64,000 nt of DNA from Ardenticatenales bacterium (GTDB lineage: Bacteria; Chloroflexota; Anaerolineae; Promineifilales; Promineifilaceae): positions 1 to 64,000 of the forward strand of contig JACKBM010000033.1 in the NCBI GenBank assembly GCA_020634575.1. Reading direction: 5' to 3'. A model generated the notes under the pieces. It worked only from the letters and a program-made list of their open reading frames with translations, searched no databases and had not been told where the DNA came from. Every line of letters starts with the position of its first letter. Position 1 is the stretch's first letter. Shown one piece after another: positions 9,396 through 18,762 of the stretch. The position numbers were made by a program, and so were the translations under genes.

Positions 9396-9399
<4 letters not shown>
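8311..9399 (+). CDS. Lysylphosphatidylglycerol-synthase-TM / UPF0104 family membrane protein
   Basis: This integral membrane protein has about eight helices and belongs to the YbhN/AglD/LPG_synthase_TM family, whose members act as flippase-like partners in lipid or glycan pathways. Family marks include [20 protein letters not shown], in which N and R are highly conserved, VVVERVFDGL, and the later PSAPGYVGTFD segment. The frame opens at GTG 8311 (362 aa), but TTG 8371, preceded by AGGA, would give the compact start K-N-W-K-F-W and is quite possibly the real one. A TGGTACAAT box at 8281-8289 could be the promoter. Its stop overlaps the next start in ATGA, so the two genes are translationally coupled. 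Confidence 0.88.
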
Positions 9400-10709
<1,310 letters not shown>

Positions 10710-10824
10710 TTGGCGAGCCTGGTATGTATTTTTCCACCGGCATTTTCCATCTAACATCAAGCAGGATTTCCGCCGGCCGGAAATCTGCCTCGTATCATTT
10801 CCACCTGATTAGGAGAGTATATCG

Positions 10825-12201
10825 ATGAAAGTCATCATCGTTGGCACAGGCTATGTTGGCCTGCCGCACGGTGCCGTATTGTCAGAATATGGCCACGAAG
10901 TTCATGCTTATGATATTGATGAAACCCGGATTAACGCTTATCGCAGCGGTGACCGGGAACAGATTGAGTATTACGTCAATGAACCGGGCCTGGCCACCAT
11001 CGTGGCGGAGACGGTTGAGCGGCAACTGTTCTTCACCACCGACATCACAGACGTGGTTGAGGGGACAGACGCCATTTTTATGTGCCTGAACACGCCGCCC
11101 AACCGGGATGGCTCGACCGACATGAGCTACTACGTATCCGCTGCTCACACGGTGGCGGAGCTGCTCGCCAAGCGGCAGGACAAGAAGCGCGTCGTCGTCG
11201 TCAACAAAAGCACCGTCCCAATTGGAACGGCGCGCATGTTGCAGAACATCCTGGCTGAGCACAACGTCGAAAACGTGGGTGTGGCCAGCAACCCTGAGTT
11301 CCTGGCCCAGGGCAACGCGGTTGAAGGGTCACGCCGGCCCCATCGGGTTGTCGTCGGCTGTGACACCCAGGCCGATTTCCACATCATGCGCAACCTGTAC
11401 GCGCAGTTTGTTAATCACGTCCGCATCCGTTACCTGGAAACCACGCCAGAGACAGCGGAGGCGATCAAATATGTCTCCAACACGCTGCTGCTGACCTACA
11501 TCTCCTTCTGGAACGGCGTCGGCGCCCGGCTGGGCGAGAACATGGACAACGTCGTGATGGAGGATCTGAAGGTTGGCGTCACCGCGGATGAGCGGATCAG
11601 CACCTGGGGCTCCTACGTCAGCAACGGCGCCGGTGGCAGCTGCTTCGGCAAAGATATCCAATCGCTGATTTACCAGCTGAACCGGGCCGGCCAATCAACT
11701 GATCTGCTGCAGGCGGTCTACAACATCAACGAATACCAGAAGACTTACATGATCGATCGGGCCGTTTATGAAGCCGACTTCAGCTTCAACCAGAAGACTG
11801 TGGCCGTCCTCGGTCTGGCTTTCAAGAAGCGCACTAACGACATGCGCGACTCAGCGGCCATCAAGGCGATCGACGCCCTGCTGGGCCGTGGCGTCCAGGA
11901 AATCCGCGCCTACGACCCGCTCGCCAATGACGTCGCCAAATCCTACTGGCTGAATGAAGAGAATAACCATCTTTACTCTCGCATCAGCTATCACAATTCA
12001 GCCCAGGCGGCCCTGGCTGGCAGCGACGCGGCGTTTATCTCCACTGACTGGGAGGAGTTCCGTAGCCTGTCCAGCATCATCAAGAAAACCGTCAAACCGC
12101 CTTATCTGGTGATTGACGGCCGCCGCATGTTGGGCGACCATCACGACCTGGTCCAGGCCGGTTACCAATATATCTCCGTGGGTGGTCCTTTCACCCAGTA
12201 A
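10825..12201 (+). CDS. UDP-glucose/GDP-mannose dehydrogenase family protein
   Basis: A 458-residue NAD-dependent nucleotide-sugar 6-dehydrogenase, oxidising the sugar C6 to a uronic acid in two steps. The NAD motif GTGYVG is at residues 7-12. The central domain contains ETAEAIKYVSNT and the catalytic cysteine C273 in GGSCFGKD. The C-terminal domain has VLGLAFKKRTNDMRDS and the family's closing AAFISTDWEEF segment. The NPEFLAQGNA segment varies from the common NPEFLREGxA. The start has a clear AGGAGAG. Product identity (UDP-glucuronate versus another uronate) is not resolved. It lies 115 bases after the FAD oxidoreductase on the same strand and probably supplies sugars for surface glycans. Confidence 0.92.
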   Translation: MKVIIVGTGYVGLPHGAVLSEYGHEVHAYDIDETRINAYRSGDREQIEYYVNEPGLATIVAETVERQLFFTTDITDVVEGTDAIFMCLNTPPNRDGSTDMSYYVSAAHTVAELLAKRQDKKRVVVVNKSTVPIGTARMLQNILAEHNVENVGVASNPEFLAQGNAVEGSRRPHRVVVGCDTQADFHIMRNLYAQFVNHVRIRYLETTPETAEAIKYVSNTLLLTYISFWNGVGARLGENMDNVVMEDLKVGVTADERISTWGSYVSNGAGGSCFGKDIQSLIYQLNRAGQSTDLLQAVYNINEYQKTYMIDRAVYEADFSFNQKTVAVLGLAFKKRTNDMRDSAAIKAIDALLGRGVQEIRAYDPLANDVAKSYWLNEENNHLYSRISYHNSAQAALAGSDAAFISTDWEEFRSLSSIIKKTVKPPYLVIDGRRMLGDHHDLVQAGYQYISVGGPFTQ

Positions 12202-12209
12202 GAAATTTA

Positions 12210-12310
12210 GCCGCAGATTTCGCAGATAGTTGGCTGCTTGCAGCCCAATTTCAGGGTCCGGTCTGGTGTTCACACTCAGGCCCAATCCCCTAATCTGCGA
12301 AATCTGCGGC
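12210..12310. repeat. Inverted repeat with 18-bp perfect arms
   Basis: GCCGCAGATTTCGCAGAT (12210-12227) and its exact reverse complement (12293-12310) flank 65 bases. It begins 8 bases after the dehydrogenase stop codon. The arm sequence belongs to the CCGCAGATT-CGCAGATT type of dispersed repeats. It could fold in RNA and act as a weak terminator, but no T tract follows. Confidence 0.8.
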
Positions 12311-12410
12311 CTATTCTTCCCCAGTTTTCAGCAATTTTTCAAACTCGTGTCGGCAAAACTGATTTTCTCCGTTGAGTGTAGTAACGCGCGCGACTCAAAA
12401 GGAGAACATC

Positions 12411-14882
12411 ATGAAATTGCGTATTCAGTTCGTTGCCGGCATTCTGGCCGCCTCTATTCTTGTCTCGATCCTGACTGTTCGCTGGCTGCAGGGGCAGGCC
12501 CTGGCCGCAGTCCATAAGCCAACCCAGGTGGTCATCCGCGCCGTCCTTTATGATGGTTACGCCAGCGGCGATGCGGATGAGGCCGTTCAGCTCCAGAACA
12601 ATATCTTTTTGACCACGACGATTGCCGGCTGGCAGCTCAGCGACGGCAGCTCCAGCACGGCCCGTTTTCCGGCCGGTACCGAGCTCGCCCCCTGGCAAAC
12701 CATCTGGGTCGCCCGCGATGGCAGTGCCTTCACCACTCATTTCGGTTTCCCGCCTGACTTTGAAACAGTCGACAGCAGCCCGGCTATCCCCAACATGGAA
12801 GGCATCTGGCCCCGCTATACTAACAGTGGCGATCGGGTCATGCTGGTTGACGAGCAATTCAATTTTATCGACGTCTTGCTCTACAAAGAGGTCACCACAC
12901 CACAGCTGGGTTGGGCTGGCGTCACCGTCCAGCCGTATCTGGTCAACGGCATCTTTGCTGAGGAAGGGCAGATCCTCCAGCGCAAAGTTGATCCCCTCAC
13001 CAACCAGGTTTTCCCCGACACCGACACCGCCGCTGATTGGATTCAAGATCCAGATGACCCCATCTGGGGCAAACAGGTCCGCTACCCTGGCTGGGATAGC
13101 GACCAGTTCCAGCAACCGGTGACCATCAGCAGCCAGGCAGCCCTGACTGTCGCCATCGCTCCGGACAACAGCTTTGACCTGTTTCTGGCCGAAATCAGCG
13201 CGGCAACAGACTCTATTCAGGCCGAAAGCCTGACCTTCGAGCATGTCGGTATTGCGAATGCTCTGGTGGCGGCAGCCGGGCGGGGCGTCACGGTAACGCT
13301 GTTGTTGGAAGGGGGACCGGCCGGTGGCCTGACCGACCAGGAACGTTACGTTTGCCAGCAATTGGAAGCGGCCGGTGGCGCCTGCTGGTTTATGGTGAAT
13401 GATCCGGCCCAGGACGTGTTTGACCGCTACCGCTACCTGCACGCCAAGTTTATGATCATCGATGGCCGGCGGGTGGTCCTCGGCAGCGAGAACCTGAGCC
13501 CGCGCAGCCTGCCGGACGATCAGAAAGGGGATGGCACCTGGGGACGGCGCGGTGTCTTTTTTGCTACCAGCGATCCAGCCCTGGTGTCACAGTTATCGGC
13601 TGTTTTTCAGGCTGACTTCGCCCCAGCTCTGCATCAGGATCTGCGCCGCTGGTCGGCTACAGACCCGGTTTATGGTGCACCGCCGGCCGATTTTGAACCA
13701 GAACTCCTCAACGGCGGCATCACCTATACCGTCCGCTTCTCGGCCCCGGTCCAGTTCCAGGCGCCGCTCAGCCTGACGTTGCTGCAGGCGCCGGATAACA
13801 TGCTCCATCCCGACGCAGGTCTGTTAACCCATATCAACGAGGCCGGTCCAGGCTCGGTCATTCGCGTCATGCAGCTCAACGAACGCCCCCATTGGGGCCC
13901 GAGCAACAGCACCTCCCTTGCCGACCCGAATGTCAGGTTGGAAGCCTACATTGCGGCGGCCCAGCGCGGCGCCCGCGTCCGTATTCTGCTGGACGCCTAC
14001 TTCGCCGATCCTTCAGATCCGCTAGGTAATCAGGCCACCTGCGCCTATGTCCACAAGATCGCCATGGCCGAGCATCTTGATTTGAGCTGCCTGCTGGGCA
14101 ATCCGGCCGGTCTCGGCATTCACAACAAGATGATCCTCATAGACAATCCAGCTGGCAGCTATGCCATCGTCGGCAGCGTCAATGGCACCGAGCTCTCGCA
14201 CAAAGGCAATCGCGAAGTAGCGCTGCTGGTGCAATCCAGCGAGGTGCATGATTATCTGGCCATGATGTTTGATTGGGATTGGCCGAAGACGCTTTATTTT
14301 CCTGTGGTTTACAATGAGTTTCGGGGGCGTGCCGACCATCTGCTGATCAGCGAGGTGTTGTATGATCCGGCCGGTCCCGATGACGCCGAGTTTATCGAAC
14401 TGGTCAACCCGACCGGTAACGCCATCGATCTGAGCAACTATCGCCTCAGCGATGCCGTCGAGCCAGATGATTTTGAGGATAGCCGGATTTTCCCGGCAGG
14501 GACGGTGCTGCCGGCTGGCGAGGCTCTGGTCATAGCCACCACGGCGACCGGATTTCAAAGCAAGTTTGGTTTCCTCCCCGATTTTGAAATCCTCTCAACT
14601 CATCCCCTGGTGCCCGATCTTATTGACGACCCGGCCTGGGGTGATCCAGCGACGTTTCTGCAACTCGGCAATGGTGGTGATGAAGTTATCTTGCGGAACG
14701 ATTTGGGGATAGTCATAGACCTGTTGGTCTACGGTAGTGGCAGTTATCCTGGTGTAGCGGGCTGCCCCCTTGTCGCAGCTCCTGACCACAGCCTTGAGCG
14801 CTACCCATTTTGGCGCGACAGCGATGTTTGCGCCGATGACTTTCGAGATTGGGCATTCCCCAATCCCGGTCAATTGCCTTAA
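12411..14882 (+). CDS. Secreted lamin-tail and phospholipase-D domain protein
   Basis: An 823-residue exported protein. ATG 12411 is chosen because AAAAGGAG precedes it; the frame is open from 12372. A signal peptide covers residues 1-27. A lamin-tail-like (LTD) domain occupies about 36-150. Two PLD phosphodiesterase halves follow with HxK motifs at H344-K346 (LHAKFMIIDGRRVVLGSEN) and H571-K573 (IHNKMILID, then VGSVNGTE). Together they form one active site of the HKD type, predicted to cleave phosphodiesters in lipids or nucleic acids. A second LTD domain runs from about 643 (LLISEVLYDPAG) to the end. LTD domains often flank extracellular nucleases, so a secreted nuclease is as likely as a lipase. 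It stands alone. Confidence 0.88.
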   Translation: MKLRIQFVAGILAASILVSILTVRWLQGQALAAVHKPTQVVIRAVLYDGYASGDADEAVQLQNNIFLTTTIAGWQLSDGSSSTARFPAGTELAPWQTIWVARDGSAFTTHFGFPPDFETVDSSPAIPNMEGIWPRYTNSGDRVMLVDEQFNFIDVLLYKEVTTPQLGWAGVTVQPYLVNGIFAEEGQILQRKVDPLTNQVFPDTDTAADWIQDPDDPIWGKQVRYPGWDSDQFQQPVTISSQAALTVAIAPDNSFDLFLAEISAATDSIQAESLTFEHVGIANALVAAAGRGVTVTLLLEGGPAGGLTDQERYVCQQLEAAGGACWFMVNDPAQDVFDRYRYLHAKFMIIDGRRVVLGSENLSPRSLPDDQKGDGTWGRRGVFFATSDPALVSQLSAVFQADFAPALHQDLRRWSATDPVYGAPPADFEPELLNGGITYTVRFSAPVQFQAPLSLTLLQAPDNMLHPDAGLLTHINEAGPGSVIRVMQLNERPHWGPSNSTSLADPNVRLEAYIAAAQRGARVRILLDAYFADPSDPLGNQATCAYVHKIAMAEHLDLSCLLGNPAGLGIHNKMILIDNPAGSYAIVGSVNGTELSHKGNREVALLVQSSEVHDYLAMMFDWDWPKTLYFPVVYNEFRGRADHLLISEVLYDPAGPDDAEFIELVNPTGNAIDLSNYRLSDAVEPDDFEDSRIFPAGTVLPAGEALVIATTATGFQSKFGFLPDFEILSTHPLVPDLIDDPAWGDPATFLQLGNGGDEVILRNDLGIVIDLLVYGSGSYPGVAGCPLVAAPDHSLERYPFWRDSDVCADDFRDWAFPNPGQLP

Positions 14883-14888
14883 ATAAGT

Positions 14889-14916
14889 AGGGGGAGACAG
14901 CGGCCTGTCTCCCCCT
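14889..14916 (+). terminator. Hairpin after the PLD/LTD gene
   Basis: AGGGGGAGACAG and CTGTCTCCCCCT form a perfect 12-bp stem with loop CGGC, seven bases after the stop. The T run is delayed (GTTTT about 10 bases later), so termination may be imperfect. A second hairpin (GTCAGGCCG/CGGCCTGAC, 14963-14985) lies between here and the convergent peptide gene. Confidence 0.6.
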
Positions 14917-15026
14917 GCAACCGTTTTAATGGCATTACCGTTCTGGGTGCTGTCGATATTTCGTCAGGCCGTTGCACGGCCTGACAATGAACTTGAACTT
15001 TGACGAGAAGGCTTGTGAGTTACCTT

Positions 15027-15215
15027 CTAATCATCATTGGGTTCGGTGAACAAATCAATATCGTCTTCCGCGCCGTTAAGGGTTGAAATTGTACTACCCC
15101 CGGTCGAACCGGCCCGGACGGTGATATTGCCCTCGGCAATGATAGCTGGTTTTTCATATACCAACTTGGTTTCTTCCTTATCAGTGCGCGAGGTAGACTC
15201 ATGAGCTAACATCAT
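15027..15215 (-). CDS. RiPP-like precursor peptide with lasso-type leader motif
   Basis: A 62-residue peptide with an excellent ribosome site (AAGGAGAG, 7 bases before the start). ATG 15215 and ATG 15212 are adjacent. The leader holds Y20-x2-P23-x-I25-x3-G29-x-I31-x3-A35. This is the spacing of the lasso-peptide leader signature YxxPxLxxxGxFxxxT, which is recognised by PqqD-type RRE proteins. After A35 come GSTGGSTISTLNG and a very acidic tail (AEDDIDLFTEPNDD). A classical lasso core needs Asp or Glu at core position 7-9 after the cut; counting from S37 or G39 there is none, so the mature product is unclear. No modifying enzyme is encoded within this window. It has its own near-consensus promoter. 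Family membership is inferred from motif spacing alone. Confidence 0.65.
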   Translation of the reverse strand: MMLAHESTSRTDKEETKLVYEKPAIIAEGNITVRAGSTGGSTISTLNGAEDDIDLFTEPNDD

Positions 15216-15243
15216 GACAGCTCTCCTTGATGATTTCCTGATT

Positions 15244-15264
15244 AATAAATTCGGTGAATTTATT
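15244..15264. promoter_or_regulatory. Palindrome in the leader of the peptide gene
   Basis: AATAAATTC-GGT-GAATTTATT, perfect 9-bp arms with a 3-base centre. It lies 28 bases upstream of the start codon and about 35-55 bases after the predicted transcription start, and could be an operator or an RNA hairpin controlling expression. Confidence 0.55.
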
Positions 15265-15303
15265 GAACGGCCCATTATGGCTAATCTTGTGAAGATCGAA
15301 GCT

Positions 15304-15332
15304 ATTATGTAATAAGCAAATGTAATTGTCAA
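15304..15332 (-). promoter_or_regulatory. Promoter of the peptide gene
   Basis: On the minus strand TTGACA (15332-15327) and CATAAT (15309-15304) are separated by 17 bases: a consensus -35 and a one-mismatch -10. It would give a leader of about 80 bases ahead of the RiPP-like gene. Confidence 0.75.
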
Positions 15333-15514
15333 CTTAGCTACCTCTGGTCAATAAGTACCAATAGGCTACTGCCAGTTGCGTTTTTTGTATTTCGATCCTC
15401 ACAATTAAAACACTATTTCCCAATTGCGTAGGTCGATTTATCCCAATTTTCACTCTTTACTGAGAATACAGCTTTTAACCGGCCGGTTAGCAACCAGCCA
15501 CAACCGTTCAAAAA

Positions 15515-15555
15515 CAATAAAAAACGGGGCAAAATGTGAAATTTTGCCCCGTTTT
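15515..15555 (-). terminator. Intrinsic terminator of nrdJ
   Basis: A perfect 15-bp stem, AAAACGGGGCAAAAT with its complement around a 5-base loop. On the minus strand it is followed by TTTTTTATTGTTTTTG. It starts 19 bases after the nrdJ stop. Confidence 0.92.
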
Positions 15556-15573
15556 CCAATTAACAAGTAGATT

Positions 15574-17898
15574 CTAGATATCGCAAGAGCCGGCCAGGCA
15601 GGCCAATTCTTGAGCGGCCGTGGTCAGGTCTTTTTCTTCGTAACGATATACCTTGGAAAAGTCGATGGTCGGGAACTGCTCATTTAAACGTTCGTATTCT
15701 TCCTGACCAATTTCCACGTACGGCATCTGCTCATACTGAGCGTCAAAGGCGGGCAAGAAAGCCATGCCGCCGATTTTGTCCTGATTGCTCCAGATCCATT
15801 GGATGATGGGCAGGACTTCATCCGGCCGGTAAGTAATCGTCACGCTGGGGTTGTGCTCCGTGTAATTCAGCTTATTTTGCAGCCAATATTCACATTGCTC
15901 CACCGCACTGAGCTCATGCCGCATGATGGCACCCTGAGGTGATTTCACCGGGAAATGGACCACCCAGGTGTTGGCGTTGTCGCGAGTCTGGCCATTCTCC
16001 GGATCCATCGGGACACCTTCGTCCTGCAAAACCTTGAAAATCGGCGAGTGAGCGCCCACGCGCACATTGCGGATGTAGTATGGCGCCCAGCGGGCATGAA
16101 TGCCGGAGGAGCTATTGAGCAGCTGCGATGAATTGCCAGAAGGCTTAACCGCAGTTGTAGCGGCTGACGGGTTGATACCCAGGATGGCCGCAGTTTTCTG
16201 GTTCGTCTCGACAACCAGTTGTTTCAGTCTGGCCTGGATCTGGGGATCCTGAGCTGCTTTGCTGTCCAACTGGCCATTCAGATCAACGCCCAGCAGGCGT
16301 TCTTCTTCACAGTTCTTGCGCCAATGGTCACGCAAACCGGGGAAATGGGTGGCCATAGATTGGATCGTGCCCAGAATCGTTGCCAACTCCACCTTCTCCG
16401 CCAGGGTCTCTTCCGTATCGTCCGTGCGCGCAACCGCACTGGTGAGGTTACAGAACTGGTAGGGGCGCAGGATGATTTCGCCGCAGGGATTGGTGCCAAA
16501 CTCGGCAATCGCCCGGCGCTCCGGCCGGGTGTTGATAGCGGCCTGACGGTTGAAGATACCCGGCTCACCGCGGCCCGCATCAACCATATCCAGGACAAAA
16601 TGGGCGATCTCAGCCTGGGTCAGCTCCCGCTCTGGCCAGACGGCCGAGTTGTTGGCGTTCCAGCGGTGGCTATTTTCCCGCCAGAAATCCCCACTCTTGC
16701 AATGACGCATTTCCATGTCATCGTAATCGAAAAGGGCGATCATGGCGGTACGGCGGACACCACCGGACACAGCGGCGTCGCCAACAGCGCACATCAGGTC
16801 GTGGGCGTCGAGGGTCCGCAGGAAGGAGCCCTGGCGGCCGAGGATGCGGCTACGGGAGAACTCCAGCATTTTGCGCAGCGGCTCGGGGCCAGAAGCGCGG
16901 CCACCTTTCGTGAAGAGGGGCGCACCGGCCGGTCGCACCATCGAAAAATCAAAGCGAATGTCCTCACCATCAAACCAGGTAGTCAGACCCAGACGAATCG
17001 CCTCAGCCCACCCTTCCGAGGAATCCTCTACGACATGCAGTTTGGGCGTGGCGCCAGATTGCCGTTTAATGCGCGGCAGCTGTTCCACATAACGGCGCTC
17101 AACCGAGTAACCAACACCGCAGCCACTCATGGAGATGATCAGTGCTTCCACAAAGGAATCCAGACTGTCAACCGGCATGTAAGAGCAGTTGTAGATGGCG
17201 ACATGGTTACGCCGGGCCGCCGGCCCGGCCATCGCCAGCAGGCGCATGGAGGGCATCACTTTCATGTTTAGGATGCCATCCCGCAGACGATCATAGGTCT
17301 CATCCGGCAATCTGTTCTTGGAAAGTTCACGCAGAAAATAGATCGCCCGGTCAACCGTTTCCACCCAGGTCTCCCGACGGCCAAACTCATAATTGAAACG
17401 AGAATATTTATCGTAAAACTGAAACTTCTGCAGCTGCGTGGGGAAATATTTCTCCGACGCGCGGAACGCATCCCGCACAATTTCCGGAACCGGCCGCTGC
17501 AAACGCAGTTTGTGATGCTCAGCCCGATAGAGAATGTAATGCTTGGCCGCCTCATATTCGCCGGCTGCCAGCAAAACCATCTCCACGATGTCCTGAATCC
17601 CCTCCACCGTAGGCTGCTCATTTTTGGCGGAAACGACATTGACCACTCGCTCGGTCAGCGCTTCTACCGAAGTTTGGGGCTCCAGCCCCAGGCTGGCGAA
17701 ACATTTGCGCAGCGCTTCAGTGATAAGTATGGCGTTAAAAGGCACCACCCGGCCATCCCGCTTCACAACGGTCTGCGGCGGCGTCACCTTGCTGCCATTC
17801 AGGTAGCCGTTTTTGACTTCATGGGCTCCATTCTTCCCGTTGCTGTTTCCGTTGTGGCCATTCAGTTCAACCTTTGCCGGCATCTCTATCTCTGTCAT
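15574..17898 (-). CDS. nrdJ: Adenosylcobalamin-dependent ribonucleotide reductase (class II)
   Basis: The enzyme reduces ribonucleotides to deoxyribonucleotides using coenzyme B12 as radical source. The protein is 774 residues. An ATP-cone regulatory domain (VVKRDGRVVPFN) lies at about residues 42-130. The catalytic barrel includes NPCGEI, with the thiyl-radical cysteine near C472 and its Glu partner, and PSGNSSQLLNSSSGIHARW downstream. The C-terminus ends in a CLAGSC redox pair (C767, C772) that re-reduces the active site. The ending and length resemble the monomeric triphosphate reductase of Lactobacillus, with an ATP-cone. AGGAGAG precedes ATG 17898. It follows nrdR by 85 bases and is presumably co-transcribed with it. 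No cobalamin riboswitch is visible upstream. Confidence 0.93.
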   Translation of the reverse strand: MTEIEMPAKVELNGHNGNSNGKNGAHEVKNGYLNGSKVTPPQTVVKRDGRVVPFNAILITEALRKCFASLGLEPQTSVEALTERVVNVVSAKNEQPTVEGIQDIVEMVLLAAGEYEAAKHYILYRAEHHKLRLQRPVPEIVRDAFRASEKYFPTQLQKFQFYDKYSRFNYEFGRRETWVETVDRAIYFLRELSKNRLPDETYDRLRDGILNMKVMPSMRLLAMAGPAARRNHVAIYNCSYMPVDSLDSFVEALIISMSGCGVGYSVERRYVEQLPRIKRQSGATPKLHVVEDSSEGWAEAIRLGLTTWFDGEDIRFDFSMVRPAGAPLFTKGGRASGPEPLRKMLEFSRSRILGRQGSFLRTLDAHDLMCAVGDAAVSGGVRRTAMIALFDYDDMEMRHCKSGDFWRENSHRWNANNSAVWPERELTQAEIAHFVLDMVDAGRGEPGIFNRQAAINTRPERRAIAEFGTNPCGEIILRPYQFCNLTSAVARTDDTEETLAEKVELATILGTIQSMATHFPGLRDHWRKNCEEERLLGVDLNGQLDSKAAQDPQIQARLKQLVVETNQKTAAILGINPSAATTAVKPSGNSSQLLNSSSGIHARWAPYYIRNVRVGAHSPIFKVLQDEGVPMDPENGQTRDNANTWVVHFPVKSPQGAIMRHELSAVEQCEYWLQNKLNYTEHNPSVTITYRPDEVLPIIQWIWSNQDKIGGMAFLPAFDAQYEQMPYVEIGQEEYERLNEQFPTIDFSKVYRYEEKDLTTAAQELACLAGSCDI

Positions 17899-17983
17899 CT
17901 GCGCTCTCCTAATGTCGATTTATGTCAATCCGAAAGGGATCAACAGGCACCAATACCCTCAGCCTGCCTTGCCAGGCAGCTGT

Positions 17984-18433
17984 TTATTCCTCAAGCAAGC
18001 GATCTATTTCGAAGCGTATGGATTCGAGATCGTCGAGACGTAGATAAACAATCGCGTAGCGGATGTAAGCAACCTGGTCAACTTCCTTTAGCTTTTTGAT
18101 GACCATATCACCTACGACGCGACTGGCGACTTCAGCCTTGCCCATCGTCTGCAACTCAGCTTCAACCTCACCGATGATTCGTTCGATTTCTGAAGCTGGC
18201 ACAGGCCGTTTGGCGCAGGAAACACGAATGCCCTGCAACAGCTTGTCACGCGAGAACTCTTCCCGCGTACCGTCTCGTTTGATCAATAAAGGAGTAGCCA
18301 GGATGGGCCGTTCATGCGTGCTGAAACGTTCGCCACACGCATTACAAATGCGCCGGCGCCGCGTTGCCCCCCTGGCATCATGGCTGGTATCAATAACCCG
18401 TGTTCTGTTAGATTGGCAATAAGGGCATCGCAC
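17984..18433 (-). CDS. nrdR: Transcriptional repressor NrdR
   Basis: A 149-residue NrdR that senses ATP/dATP and represses ribonucleotide reductase genes. The N-terminal zinc ribbon has C3, C6, C30 and C33 (MRCPYC and ICNACGERF). An ATP-cone follows at about residues 48-135 (LLIKRDGTREEFSRDKL). The length is standard. It is the first gene of an operon with nrdJ. Two NrdR-box-like sequences lie between its promoter and start codon, indicating autoregulation together with the reductase. Confidence 0.97.
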   Translation of the reverse strand: MRCPYCQSNRTRVIDTSHDARGATRRRRICNACGERFSTHERPILATPLLIKRDGTREEFSRDKLLQGIRVSCAKRPVPASEIERIIGEVEAELQTMGKAEVASRVVGDMVIKKLKEVDQVAYIRYAIVYLRLDDLESIRFEIDRLLEE

Positions 18434-18487
18434 GGATTAACTCTCCAGCATCATATCTATGAAAAAGCTCTTGTTTTGCGGCTTTTG

Positions 18488-18534
18488 CCCCACATATGGG
18501 GGCTCCCTCAAAAATGACTCCCACATTTAGTGGT
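18488..18534. promoter_or_regulatory. Pair of NrdR boxes
   Basis: CCCCACATATGGGGGC (18488-18503) and TCCCACATTTAGTGGT (18519-18534) align with each other and are offset by exactly 31 bases, three helical turns. That is the arrangement known for NrdR boxes. They lie just downstream of the predicted nrdR transcription start, so bound NrdR would block transcription. Confidence 0.75.
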
Positions 18535-18545
18535 CAAGGGTTGGT

Positions 18546-18574
18546 ATTGTAGCACAGCAAAAATACACAGACAA
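18546..18574 (-). promoter_or_regulatory. Promoter of nrdR-nrdJ
   Basis: Minus strand: TTGTCT (18574-18569), 17 bases, TACAAT (18551-18546). The predicted start, near 18539, places both NrdR boxes at about +5 to +52. Confidence 0.75.
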
Positions 18575-18717
18575 GACGAATAGGGATGCCTTTCCTTAAA
18601 ATATGAGCCGGTCACAATGGGCCGGTTTTTGACATAATTCAAAGGGAGGAATCAGCCTAATCTTAAATTATTCACCTGCTTCCCAACCGCAATAATTGGC
18701 TTTTCTGCTTGTCATAA

Positions 18718-18733
18718 TCCCATATATGGGGGT
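18718..18733. promoter_or_regulatory. Third, isolated NrdR-box-like palindrome
   Basis: TCCCATATATGGGGGT matches the first box (CCCCACATATGGGGGC) at 13 of 16 positions and lies 230 bases further upstream. No partner is seen at 31 bases. It sits in the 329-base gap between nrdR and the HTTM gene end and may be a remote operator or chance. Confidence 0.4.
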
Positions 18734-18762
18734 CATGATTGGGGCAGCTGTCACAACGGCGC

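Noticed and set aside
14963..14985. Terminator for the orphan peptide gene
   Set aside because: A 9-bp stem with a 5-base loop exists, but no T tract follows on either strand.
15027..15215. Classical lasso peptide precursor
   Set aside because: The leader spacing fits, but no Asp or Glu stands at core position 7-9 from the expected cleavage site, and no B or C enzymes are encoded nearby. I therefore call it only RiPP-like.
18434..18762. Cobalamin riboswitch upstream of the B12-dependent reductase
   Set aside because: I looked for the B12-box (GCCACTG-type) and found none; the region is explained by the promoter and NrdR boxes.
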